From Leguminivora glycinivorella (lineage: Eukaryota > Arthropoda > Insecta > Lepidoptera > Tortricidae), in assembly GCF_023078275.1 (NCBI RefSeq), contig NC_062978.1:21785883-21849882 (forward strand): a DNA stretch of 64,000 nt, written 5' to 3'. Under the pieces are notes generated by a model that saw only the letters and a program-made list of their open reading frames with translations, did not search any database and was not told where the DNA came from. The stretch's first letter is position 1; every line of letters starts with the position of its first letter. The translations under genes were made by a program, and so were the position numbers. This document shows positions 42,101 through 53,859 of this stretch, piece by piece.

Positions 42101-42335
42101 AAACCAAATGGTTTCCTTCTCTTTCCTAACCGTCACCAGTAATATTGTTTAATTTTGCTTCTTCACGTCCATTGTCATTTGTGGTCCTGACTCGACAGTT
42201 TTCGGGCTTTAAACTCGGTTTGGTCTGTGAAATGTGTCCGTTTTCCATTATCGATATTGGAATCAGAGTGGTACTTTTTAAAATAGGGGAATGCTATCAG
42301 AATTTTCTTTTCCTCTTCGTTTAACACACACGTTT
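39166..42335. other. Non-coding stretch with candidate conserved islands
   Basis: No gene is supported. The parts 39340-39540, 40540-40730 and 41440-41670 are less AT-rich and free of obvious repeats, unlike their surroundings, so they are candidates for regulatory or conserved non-coding DNA. The opposite-strand ORFs at 41435-41666 have no recognisable domain. Confidence 0.35.
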
Positions 42336-42771
42336 AACACACACTTTCTAGGTATAGGGAGCAATCACGCCATACAGAATGACACGCAGCAATCAACACA
42401 CTATCTTAAGAGGCATTTAGAAACTGTTGATATACCCTCTTACACTCTGCCAGTCGTCACCCGTGATTTATTGACCAGAACCTTGCATTTCATGTTGAAA
42501 AAGGAGAATACCGTTGATGCTTTTGACATTTCACCAAAAATTATTCTATGTTTGTGGCCGGTTGTTGCCGACATACTTGTCGTCCTCATAAACATTATCT
42601 TTGAAACTGGTACGTATCCAGATGTGCTGAAAAACACGAGAGTCTGTCCAGTCTTCAAGGGTAAGGGCGACAGGTGTGACGTCAACAACTATAGGCCTAT
42701 TACAATAGTACCCACCATTTCTAAAATGGTAGAATCAATCCTGTCGTCTCACCTTATGACTCATTTAGAAT

Positions 42772-43850
42772 CACAGATCAATACAACAAGATGGCCCTTA
42801 CAGGGCGACTCGCGGTCACCAAGCATACGACAAATCAGGTTTATAAAAGTTTGAACGCGTGCGAGACCGATCAGTAGCGCCCAAGTATACGACCCGCTAA
42901 CAGTGTCCGTGTCCGCTCGGGAAAAAATCTTAAATAATCAATTTTGGTTGCAAACAATGGTCTCTTACAGCATAAAGTGGTGTGGCAAGTCTTCTAACAC
43001 TTCTACATGTAAAAAAGATGGAACAACATTCCACAGTTAAGTCAAATTAATTATTTTGTTGAATATTGTTTATTGTCCGCGGAGTTCATTTATACTGGTC
43101 AATATTGTTGTGCTGAGCGGCGCCGAGGCGCGTCCATCCCTCTTTACCGGGTTAACAATGTGATATGCTATTCCTTTCACGTAAACGACTAGGCATGGGG
43201 CCATGTTAGTTTATGTCTGTTGCGGGAACTTCGTACTGCCGTTCGTACCATGTGCTACCATTTTATGAAATATAAAAGAAAGCAGATTTGTAATAGTGAA
43301 TAATTATCTAGAATCTGTAGAGTCTGTAGTGGTATTTAGTTCATTGATTAGTTTAGAATATTTAGTTGGTTATTTAACTTAGTAAACGTAAGTAAAAATG
43401 CACAGTTTAGTTATTAGTTACTAGAATGATTTTTATTGAGATGCTATCACAATTATCATCCTCCTTGCGTTATCCCGGCATCGGCATTCACCACGGCTCA
43501 TGGGAGCCTGGGGTCCGCTTTGGAAACTACTACCAAGATTTGGCGTAGGCACTAGTTTTATGAAAGCGACTGCCATCTGACCTTCCAACCCGAAGGGTAA
43601 CTAGGCCTTATTATAATTTAATTATAATATTATAATTTGTTGCAAAACAAATTCACCACAGTACTGGTACCGGTACCATTGTCTATAATAGACATGTCCC
43701 ATTCCCATCCCTACTGCTAATCATAAAGGCGCGCCATTATTTGAAACGACCAATGGCAGCACCGTGCGCGCCCGCCTCACCCCGCAAGGATTGGTGATTT
43801 GCGTCTCGAACAATATCGCTTGCATTTGGCTTCTAGTGGGGTGTTCTGTG
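42772..43850. mobile_element. 1079-bp insertion with 8-bp target duplication (hAT-like)
   Basis: TTTAGAAT at 42764-42771 and 43851-43858 flank DNA that starts CACAGATC and ends GTTCTGTG, giving short inverted ends of about 6-8 bp. An 8-bp duplication with short ends suits hAT elements. No transposase is visible, so it is non-autonomous. It contains a fragment of another repeat at about 43437-43615. Confidence 0.82.
43437..43615 (+). repeat. Fragment of an abundant lepidopteran LINE 3' region
   Basis: ATCATCCTCCTTGCGTTATC, CACGGCTCATGGGAGCCTGG and CAAGATTTGGCGTAGGCACT followed by GGTAACTAGGCC form a block I recognise as widespread in Lepidoptera, probably the 3' part of an RTE-type LINE. Confidence 0.6.
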
Positions 43851-45371
43851 TTTAGAATCGAATAACCTACTTACGGAAAACCAGTTCGCATACCGACAAA
43901 AAATGTCGACAACCACCGCGACGTATAGGATATTCGATTCTATCATGACAGGGTTAGACGATAAGGATAAGATTGCCGCAATACTGTGTGACTTGTCAAA
44001 AGCATTCGACGTCATTAGTCATGAATTACTGCTGAAGAAATTGAAGATGTACGGAATGGATAGTACAGCTCATGAGCTGTTTACCTCTTTTTTGTCAGAC
44101 CGCAAACAAGTCGTGAAAATACTCACTGACGGCAAGTCAATTCAGTCTGACATAGGTAGCATAAATATAGGTATTCCACAGGGTTCGTCCCTTGGAAATA
44201 CCTTGTTTTTGGTTATTTGTAAATGACCTACCGTCGAACATTGAAGCTGGCTTGCCTGTATTGTTTGCGGATGACACGACTGTATTGGTTAGTGCAAGTT
44301 CTTATGACCAGCTGGCAATAAACATTAATGACGCTTGCCACCAATTGCAGTCATGGTTCTCAGCAAATGGACTGTTACTTAACTATTCCAAATCGAATGT
44401 TATGTTATTCTCTGGTCGAAAGGTTCAACCACCACCTTGCATGGCTAACTTTCCAATGACCATGTGCGAAGAGAGTAAGTTTCTAGGGTTCCTGATCGAC
44501 AATACTCTAAATTGGAAGTGCCATGTAGACAATCTTTGTGATCGGTTGGGTGGTGCGTCGTTTGCGTTGAGAAAACTGAGGCCTCTTATTTCGGCAGAAG
44601 CCTTAAAGCAGGTGTACTTTGCGCATTTCCATTCTATCATGGCATACGGCTCACTGCTCTGGGGCAATTCTACTGATGCAAAAAGAGTCCTTATAATGCA
44701 GAAACGCGCAATACGTACACTTGCCGGTGTAAAAGACAGGTACCCTTGTAGAGAGCTCTTCGGTTCTCAACGTATAATGACGCACTACTCACAATATCTG
44801 TTCGACGTACTGCTGTATGTTAGACATAATATATCCCAATTTGCACGCATAGACTTTCCGGGCAAACAGCTTCGATCTACAGGCCGTCTGAGAACAGTCC
44901 CCCGTCGCATGGCACTTTCAAGAAAGAACCCTCGAGTCATCGGCCCTACTTACTATGAGCACTTACCTGCCGATCTGAGAAATGAGCCATGTGACGAAGC
45001 ATTTAAGCGCAAATTGAGAAACCTTTTGTTAGATAACCCCATGTACTCTGTAAATAAGTACATGGATTTGAATTTTTAATGACCGATGATATAATTATAC
45101 CTATATTTCTCTGTTATATAATATTTTCTTGCTTCGTGATAATTTCATGATATTGTAACTTAATTTATTAATTTTATTTAGCTTGGCATGTGTATTTTCT
45201 TTCTTTGTAAATGACGATCCTCATTTGGGAGACACAATTATTTTTATTTGGAATTTATTATGTAATTTTTGACGATCATGATGAGAAGATAAACATAATT
45301 TTGACATGTAGCAAATTTATAGTGTAATTTTTATCATGAAATAAAGAAATCTAATCTAATCTAATCTAATC

Positions 45372-46435
45372 TTCTGTTATTTCAATATGAAAAATATGTT
45401 TGAGGAAATAATGGCTCACATTCAGATTATCATGCTTAGCGCCTATTTAACTTGGCCGCCAATTGGCATGTAGCCCGGACAATTTTGATAAGTTAAGATG
45501 TTAATAAAATTAAATAATACAGTCAAATTTTAAAGTTACTTGTAATATTTACAGCTAGTTCTGAAGGTTCTGAAAATTACTTCATTTCAAACTTCTATTA
45601 TAGGTATAACAGATTACGCACTTCACAAATATCATATTATATTAATATATTTTTAAACACGTCAAACATAATATCAGAAATAACATATTCATATGAAGTA
45701 TTTTTAAAAGCTTAAATAAAGTAATATAGATGCGAGATACGTAATTTATAGAGCTACAATTTTAAAGGTGGCGCTGCTTGCATATTTTGTAAAGTACTCC
45801 TTCATAAATATCATATCTTGTATCGGTAGGAACCTAATTAAGGAATGTTTAAATTTTGAACATCGATCCTCAAATTGTCGCCATTTATAATCTTATGACA
45901 CGTCCACCACAATTTATTACATGCCGATAACCCTTTTTCGAAACATATTGCGCATAAATTTATATATGCGCTACGTTTAACGCGTTTACTGCGTTTTAAA
46001 GAAGTTTTAAAAATTAATTGCTAATAAATAAATTGAACGCAAGTGCCTAATTATACGTATTTAACTGATTATGACCGCTTTATCTAAATCGGTACTTATC
46101 ATGTTGATGAAATCGCAGTGTCCGCCTTACCCAGCTGTCATGTGCGAGGCATGTAAGTTATAAGAGTACAGTTCAAAGACTTCTCTGGTGGAATGGTACA
46201 TTTAATATGACATTTAGACTAAAAATATATTAAAAATAATCTTCGTAAACTTTTTTGTGTCAACACCTTACAAATGTTGACATCACGTCAATGTAAATAT
46301 ATGCGAATGTGCAGCTGAAAGCTGAGACGGTAGACGGCCTGTGCATCAATATTTCATGGACCCTGAAACAGATCCGGGCCCGCGTGACGTAGGCTTGTTT
46401 ACCACTTGATTCCACGTAAGATAATAACAGTAGGC
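45372..46435. other. AT-rich sequence, no gene seen
   Basis: No coding region or structured repeat is visible. Confidence 0.45.
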
Positions 46436-46439
46436 CCAC

Positions 46440-46560
46440 GTATATTATTATTTATTTATTCATAATAAACAATTACACTTATACAATACAATTAATGCGC
46501 CAAACGGGAATAACCAGTTTGTTGGCGCTGCGCTCAGTTCTAACTTTAATCCTTACTGTT
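46440..46560 (-). repeat. Possible LINE 3' end with TTTA-rich tail
   Basis: TATTATTATTTATTTATTCA leads into CAATTACACTTATACAATAC and a CGCCAAACGGG block, similar in layout to the LINE ends at 27624 and 35460. Family unknown. Confidence 0.4.
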
Positions 46561-47212
46561 TACATGTAGTGTCTTATGTGAGTACTATTGTTAGTAGAAA
46601 TAAAGCATGCAAATATGTTAGGACAATATTTGAACTAAAGTGTTTATAGCTTCTAATACTTATTAGTTACATATGTATGTATGTTTGCAAGATTTTAAGA
46701 TATGTACTACTTAAAAATTAACGTACTTACCTCATCTTAGAAACTAAGTAGGACACTAGGTTCTACATTCCTCAACTATGCCAGTTTGAATGTCATTTAA
46801 TTATTAAATATTACTTATTCGATTTTGGTACTAACGTAGATCATAGGCGACTTAACTAACACATTTCTTGGACCATTTGATGTCTGAATGAAATAAATAA
46901 ATTAAATTAAATTTTATAATCGATAGGTACAACTTATGACAGCTGTGACACAAAATCTTGTCTCTGAGTAATATTAATATGTTATATTTTGTTTGCAGGT
47001 AAATGCTTGTACTTCATTGAATTTCGTGACCCAATATCGTCGAAAAATGTAGGTAAGTAGGTAACTAGCATTACACCCACCTTTATAACGACGCGTCATT
47101 CAGGATTTTTTGAAATCTTTAGAGCCAAGAACATGACAATACGCTGGAATGTCCCTCTATTCTATAATTACCAAACTAGGAAATACCTAACAGTAGAAAT
47201 ATTCCTTATGTA

Positions 47213-47352
47213 CAGTCAACCAATTGGAACCCTAGGCCACTCTACAACCATGTCAAAACGACAAGCAGTAAGAGATTTCTTATAATCTGATTTAAGTATA
47301 ACGTCACTATGACATAGTTCTATAGTGGCCTAGGGTTCCAATTGGTTGACTG
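47213..47352. mobile_element. TA-flanked MITE (CAGTCAACCAATTGG type)
   Basis: Inverted ends of about 30 bp begin CAGTCAACCAATTGGAACCC. TA flanks at 47211-47212 and 47353-47354. Its first six bases match those of the MITE at 30703, suggesting a related transposase. Confidence 0.93.
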
Positions 47353-47433
47353 TACCTTGGTATGAAAATTGTCAATACATAGTAAATATGGACAACAATC
47401 CTTCTATATCTTGGAAAATTGGACGATAGGTAT

Positions 47434-47575
47434 CAGTGGCGGAGCGTGAAAATTTTCGTTGGTAAAGTTGGTTGGTAAAGGGGTTTTTGGAATCTGTTTT
47501 GTAATGGACTTCTACAGATACTAGAGAATTTTAGGGAACCCCTGGGAATCGAGTTGTATCGGCGCTCCGCCACTG
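47434..47575. mobile_element. hAT-like MITE with intact 8-bp duplication
   Basis: The ends CAGTGGCGGAGCG and CGCTCCGCCACTG are exact inverted repeats, flanked by ATAGGTAT at 47426-47433 and 47576-47583. The interior shares CCCTGGGAATCGAG with lepidopteran relatives and with 29889-30020. Non-coding. Confidence 0.95.
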
Positions 47576-47583
47576 ATAGGTAT

Positions 47584-50500
47584 ACAAAAAATTCTTTATT
47601 TTAGTGCAATTTATGTGTGTGCGCTATTGAACTTTTTATACACATAGTAAGCTGTAAGCATAATAAAATTAACAAGGACAAGCTAACTCGGAGAAGGCTT
47701 CTGGTGCAATAAATAGTAAATACCAATTTTCCCGTCCCTTTTCCTCCTGTCGTAGGAATAGACTGTCGGATATGGGATCAATTGAAGTACGGACGATGGG
47801 CTAGAAAATCTAGAAATCTGTGATTATAATACCACTCATTTTCTTATCCCCTTCCTTGCGAACGCATTGAGATTTGAGCAATATACTTAATGTAGGTGCA
47901 ATATATGCAATATACGTTGTGTAAAATGTAAATACCAATTGAGGAGAAACACCCCTGAAACTAACTAAAATAAATCACTGCCACGCAGACTTGATCATTT
48001 TATTAAATTCCTCGATTAAATACCCATCGGGCAACGTTAAACGAAACGCTCCGATAATATCGCCATATCTCGACACCTCGGCCCTCGGCCGGCGGCTCTC
48101 ACCGTTTATAATTGCGACTCTCTCCCGCCCGCGCCCGCCCGGTCCCGTGTTCCGTGTTCACAAAGCTTCGTTCTCGGCTGTGAGTGCTGTGACCTAGTCC
48201 ATTTTATTTAAAAAGATAAAACTAACCAAACCATCCTGTAATTCCTGTCCTGTAGCTAAAAGTTCAATTGTTGACGCAACTGGCTCCGTCGCACCATATC
48301 TAGATACCTACGCAAAAGCGATAGAAAGAATATATTACGAAGCGGAAACAATTTCCATATGACTCGAAACATGTAACTAATGCAATCGCGATATATTAAC
48401 GTGAGAACATCCGTATATTTAAATATTCAATTAAAAACTATACTTTTATATTAAAGTTCAGTTAATCATTTTACATGCAGAACATGGTTCGCGGGCTTCG
48501 TTAATGCCCCCCTGATATATGTGCGACTCCGTCGTGGGTAGATCGGGGTACCAATTAGTGGATAAGTTTTCGGTTCATGATCGGGTGGACAAAATTAGCA
48601 TGGTTCGATTTCAAATAATAAGTGGGTTGTGTAAGGAATTACACGTTGCATACTTTAAGACAACAGGGTTTGTAGTGAGGAAGATTTATCAGTTTTATTT
48701 TTATTATTTATTTATTTAGTAAAATGCATGGTGTATCTTGTGGTTTTCGATCATATCATACAAACATGGAGCAAAACGAGGCATGGAATGTCACAAATAA
48801 TGTGAAGTAACGCTCACACCTGGAGAAATGATCTAGTGTTAGGTGTTCTATTTATAAGGAAAATACATTGTATTTTGCTGTTGGTAAAACATAATTATTT
48901 CAGCTTCCATACATTACAGCGAAAATTTAAACAGTAACAACGATACATCATAAATTTCGCAAAATATAATTGGACAAAAATTCACCCAATTTGGTCCGCC
49001 GTAGAATCCATAAATTTATAAACCAGTAGCACCCTATTGAAAGAAATTCCGAGCCCCTCGGGTCCCCAAGCAGGTGCTGCAGCCGGTTTAGGAACCATTG
49101 TCCCCAATAAACGTGGAAGTTACGCGACCTGTTCGCTAATGGCCCCTCTGTATCCCACCCTGCCTGTCCATAAGGTCTTATCGACCTTACTTCAGCATTT
49201 ACACGGAACTGGACTGGACAAAGTATCCTGCAAAGAGTTCTCCCAATCCAAACAAACATCCGCCCGTAATTCACCTCTAGTTATTTTAATCTGGATGAAA
49301 ATTTGCCAAGATTCATGCCCATAACTAGGCTAACTCATGAAAGTTCTGCGAGTACATTTATGCTCAAAACTAACAAATAATTATTAACCCAGCGTCAGAA
49401 ACTAAAATATTATTTATTATTTCGAGTAGGTACGTCGGTTCAGCCGTTCCATTTGACTTTGGTTAGGACGCTTTTTATAGGCTTATTTTTTCTCAATCGC
49501 TATTTTGATGCATGATTGGATGATTGCATCTTCTAAACAAAAACACTAGATATACTGGTAATATGTTTACCAGTATATCTAGTGCAGCGCACATAATTAT
49601 AAACATGATTTTGTCATAAAATTTGTAAGATACATATATGTAGAATAAAAATGTATACAAATCGTGTAATACTGCAATCAATTTTAAAATGTTAAGTGCA
49701 TACATATTATATGCATAATGATAATCCGTAAAGGTATTCGGCCGCTAGTGTCGGGAAAGCTGTAAAAAGCCAAGCGTCGACAGATAATGTCGACATCTGC
49801 TACTAACTAATAAAATACCAATGTACTAATAGATCGTCTACACAACCTGATATAACAGCATTAAAGCACGCGACAACAACTACAACCATCATAAACTAAA
49901 CAAGCTTATAAACCTTTTCTATGCACATACTTAGACCCTTTCAGCCCAGATCACACCATAGGTCTAAAGTCGACGACCTAAGACCACCTGCTGGTTTACA
50001 TAATGCTCGCTAGAATTGAATAAAAAAACCAAACTTGATACACCATGCAATTATATTGAAATTATCGATTCCTCTTTATTAACTTTATAAAAACATATCT
50101 TTGTTTCACCACTAGGTACGTTATTATACTTTGTTATTATTTTTGTACTTATCACCTTTTTTTCTATTATTATTTAATGAACCATTAACAATGAAATGTT
50201 CTTTTGTTGGGCATTTCATACGACGGGCCGGTTATTGAGTTAATGTCATTTAGTGGTCTCGTACGTGCGATGAACAGCTGCTATAAATATCGTATTTAGA
50301 GACAAATTTAAGTCAACATTATTCAGTACCTACAAGTAATTACTATGAAGAGCAGGAGCAGTATGTACTTCATAAAGAAATGTTTTTTTTCAATTTCGAA
50401 ATTGAAAAAATGTAAGTTAAAACGATCACAAAAATTTAAGAACAACATTACATTACATTACATTTTACAATTTTTAATATAAATTTCTAGATAATATTGG

Positions 50501-50985
50501 CTTAGGACCGGGATAAGTGTACTCGAAGAGAGGCCTCACCAATGAGCGATGACATGTTATGGGTTGGCTGTTGTCGTCATAAATTTTGGCTATTTAATGG
50601 TCCGCTTCAAACTCATAAAATGTCAAATTTAATAGTGGCTCTACAGTCTCTAGATTCCATTTGTCAAAAAAGTGATTTTTTACTTGATGAAAACTATGGG
50701 TAAAGGGTCCTTAAGAGCGTTATAACATTTCGGCGTCGGGCGAAATTAGGTATTTTACCCGCCGCGCGAGCCCAATATGCCGACCCTTTCTAGCACGTCT
50801 TATCACTCGCTCGCACTACAATAATGGACAAAACAATCTTGATCCTTTCTATGGAATTTTGATAACAACCACAATCTACTATCTCGATATAAACTTTTGG
50901 TTTCTAATAAACATTATTTTGTACGAAAATACGAGAATATAGCGCGAAATAATATCAATTATGTTAAAATTTATTTAAAAAATTA
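47584..50985. other. Non-coding stretch with GC-richer islands
   Basis: No exon is supported. The parts 48000-48190 and 49020-49330 are distinctly less AT-rich. The ORFs over them on one or both strands have no recognisable domain. A perfect palindromic hairpin lies at 49544-49584 and a TTTTTCAATTTCGAAATTGAAAAA palindrome near 50385-50408. Confidence 0.35.
49544..49584. repeat. Perfect 18-bp hairpin
   Basis: CACTAGATATACTGGTAA, a 5-base loop, then the exact reverse complement. Too short for a usual miRNA precursor. Possibly a remnant of a palindromic MITE. Confidence 0.85.
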
Positions 50986-51244
50986 AAGTAATAATTATAA
51001 AAGTAGATCCCATCCCAAATATTTGCTTTTGTTATATGATAAGTATTAAAGTATATGATGATAAAATAAGACAAATACAATTCTAATTACTTCAAGGTGG
51101 TGCTCAGGGTCTGATGATGGAGCCAGATGGTGGTCACCAATACCAATGAACAATATGACTATACAACTTCGTGGTTTACATGTCATTCTAGCATTTTCAC
51201 TTTCACATTTCAAGTGCATATACCACGAGTATAGGTTTTCGGGT

Positions 51245-52400
51245 GTGCTGATTTAAAAATTAATGACCGATTTGGAATCTGACATTGCTGACTGTCACTT
51301 TGACACAAAAGTCGTCATGGGTGTCGTAAAATAGGTTTTAGGGGTGCTGATTCCAAAATTAATGACCAATGTGGAATCTGACATTGCTGACTGTCACTTT
51401 GACACAAAAGTCGTCATGGCTGTCGTCAAATAGGTTTGCGGGGGTGCTGATTCCAAAATTACTGAACAATGTGGAATCTGACATTGCTGACTGTCACTTT
51501 GACACAAAAGTCGTCATGGGTGTCGTAAAATTGGTTTTAGGGGGTGCTGATTCCAAAATTAATGACCAATGTGGAATCTGACATTGCTGACTGTCACTTT
51601 GACACAAAAGTCGTCATGGGTGTCGTCAAATAGGTTTGCGGGGGTGCTGATTCCAAAATTAATGACCAATGTGGAATCTGACATTGCTGACTGTCACTTT
51701 GACACAAAAGTCGTCATGGATGTCGTAAAATTGGTTTTAGGGGGTGCTGATTCCAAAATTAATGACCAATGTGGAATCTGACATTGCTGACTGTCACTTT
51801 GACACAAAAGTCGTCATGGGTGTCGTCAAATAGGTTTGCGGGGGTGCTGATTCCAAAATTAATGAACAATGTGGAACCTGACATTGCTGACTGTCACTTT
51901 GACACAAAAGTCGTCATGGGTGTCGTAAAATTGGTTTTAGGGGGTGCTGATTCCAAAATTAATGACCAATGTGGAATCTAACATTGCTGACTGCCACTTT
52001 GACACAAAAGTCATCATGGGTGTCGTAAAATAGGTTTTAGGGGGTGCTGATTCCAAAAATAATGACCAATGTGGAATCTAACATTGCTGACTGTCACTTT
52101 GACACAAAAGTCATCATGGGTGTCGTCAAATAGGTTTCCGGAGGTGCTGATTTGAAAATTAATGACCGATTTGGAATCTTGACATTGCTGACTGTCACTT
52201 TGACACAAAACGTCGTCATGGGTGTCGTCAAAAAGCTTTCCGGGGGTGCTGATTCCAAAATTAACGACTATTTTGGAATCTCACAGTGTTAATTGTCATT
52301 TTGACACAAAAGGAATCATGGGTGTAGTCAAATAGTTTTTAAGGGGTACTGATTCCAAAATTAATGAAATGATTTAAAAAGTAATGACCGATTTGGAACC
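51245..52400 (+). repeat. Tandem array of a 100-bp monomer, forward arm (about 11 copies)
   Basis: The monomer contains GGTGCTGATTCCAAAATTAA, ATGTGGAATCTGACATTGCT and CACTTTGACACAAAAGTCG. Copies recur every 100 bp from about 51295 to 52300. Between 51420 and 51920 two versions alternate (TCAAATAGGTTTGCGG and TAAAATTGGTTTTAGG), giving a 200-bp higher-order unit. The outer copies are more diverged. The 70-residue ORFs spaced 200 bp apart are artefacts of the period. Confidence 0.95.
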
Positions 52401-53672
52401 TGACATTGCACAGTACCCCTGGAAACCTATTTGACGACACCCATAACGACTTTTATGTCAAAGTGACAGTCAGCAATGTCAGATTCCAAATTGATCATTA
52501 ATATTGAGATCAGTACCCATGAAAGCCTATTTGAAGACACCCATGATCACTTTTGTGTCAAAGTGACAGTCAACAGTGTCAGATTCCAAATTGGTCATTA
52601 GTTTTCAAACACCTCCGGATACCTATTTGACGACACCCATGACGACTTTTGTGTCAAAGTGACAGTCAGCAATGTCAGATTCCAAATTCGTCACTAATTT
52701 TGGAATCAGCACCCCCTAAAACCTATTTTACGACACCCATGACGACTTTTGTGTCAAAGTGACAGTCAGCAATGTCAGATTAAACATTGGTCATTAATTT
52801 TGGAATCAGCACCCCCTAAAACCTATTTTACGACACCCATGACGACTTTTGTGTCAGAGTGACAGTCAGCAATGTCAGATTGAACATTGGTCATTAATTT
52901 TGGAATCAGCACCCCTAAAACCTATTTTACGACACCCATGACGACTTTTGTGTCAAAGTGACAGTCAGCAATGTCAGATTCCACATTGGTCATTAATTTT
53001 GGAATCAGCACCCCTAAAACCTATTTTACGACACCCATGACGACTTTTGTGTCAAAGTGACAGTCAGCAATGTCAGATTGAACATTGGTCATTAATTTTG
53101 GAATCAGCACCCCCTAAAACCTATTTTACGACACCCATGACGACTTTTGTGTCAAAGTGACAGTCAGCAATGTCAGATTCCACATTGGTCATTAATTTTG
53201 GAATCAGCACCTCCTAAAACCTATTTTACGACACCCATGACGACTTTTGTGTCAAAGTGACAGTCAGCAATGTCAGATTCCACATTGGTCATTAATTTTG
53301 GAATCAGCACCCCCTAAAACCTATTTTACGACACCCATGACGACTTTTGTGTCAAAGTGACAGTCAGCAATGTCAGATTCCAAATTGGTCATTCATTTTG
53401 TAATCAGCACCCCCTAAAACCTATTTTACGACACCCATGACGACTTTTGTGTCAGGGTGACAGTCAGCAATGTCAGATTGAACATTGGTCATTAATTTTG
53501 GAATCAGCACCCCTAAAACCTATTTTACGACACCCATGACGACTTTTGTGTCAAAGTGACAGTCAGCAATGTCAGATTCCACATTGGTCATTAATTTTGG
53601 AATCAGCACCCCTAAAACCTATTTTACGACACCCATGATGACTTTTGTGTCAAAGTGACAGTCAGCAATCTG
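52401..53672 (-). repeat. Tandem array of the same monomer, inverted arm (about 13 copies)
   Basis: CTTTTGTGTCAAAGTGACAG recurs every 97-100 bp from about 52450 to 53645. The copies vary at GATTCCACATT versus GATTGAACATT without the strict alternation seen in the forward arm. Short length variants in the CACCCCC run change the period by 1-2 bp. Confidence 0.95.
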
Positions 53673-53829
53673 AGGTACTACATATTCGTAATCTGAAAGT
53701 AATCAAGTCAATAATTTCAGTTATTTTGAATCGACTATGATTCCGAATTATTGGTAATAGTAATGATTGTATAGATGATTAGTGATTCCTTTACATGTAA
53801 TGGTAATTTACCGTTTCACTTGATTACAA

Positions 53830-53859
53830 GTAATCTGACACCCAGTAGTGTCAGATTAC
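53830..53859. repeat. Short palindrome inside the right flank of the fold-back
   Basis: GTAATCTGACAC, a 6-base loop, then GTGTCAGATTAC. It lies in a roughly 250-bp block (53680-53930) rich in GATTAC motifs that has no partner in the left flank, so it may be a separate insertion. Confidence 0.75.

Larger units (their letters stand above)
42340..45079 (+). pseudogene. LINE ORF2 reverse transcriptase, interrupted and frameshifted
   Basis: First part to 42771 with NNYRPITIVPTISKMVE. The second part resumes at 43859 with NQFAYRQK, CDLSKAFDVISH and GIPQGSSLGNTL. The reading frame on the two sides of the insertion is the same. A single-base shift near 44205-44220 moves the rest into the frame of 44192-45079, with NDLPSNI, FADDTTVL, KFLGFLIDNTLNWK and the C-terminal GPTYYEHLP. 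Without endonuclease and with these breaks it is dead. Confidence 0.9.
42340..45371 (+). mobile_element. 5'-truncated Jockey/CR1-group LINE, interrupted by a DNA element
   Basis: The RT part of ORF2 runs from about 42340 to 45079, then a 3' UTR and a tail of TCTAA units (about 45348-45371). The 5' end with ORF1 and endonuclease is missing. A 1079-bp insertion lies at 42772-43850. The microsatellite tail and the C-terminal GNST/GPTYYEHLP blocks resemble CR1/Daphne-like LINEs. Confidence 0.9.

Noticed and set aside
51369..51981. Three near-identical 70-residue ORFs
   Set aside because: They are the same reading frame recurring every 200 bp through the tandem array; the frame follows the repeat period, not a gene.
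51245..53672. CRISPR-like array
   Set aside because: The 100-bp units are contiguous, with no unique spacers between short direct repeats, in a eukaryotic genome and with an inverted second half. This is a tandem repeat.
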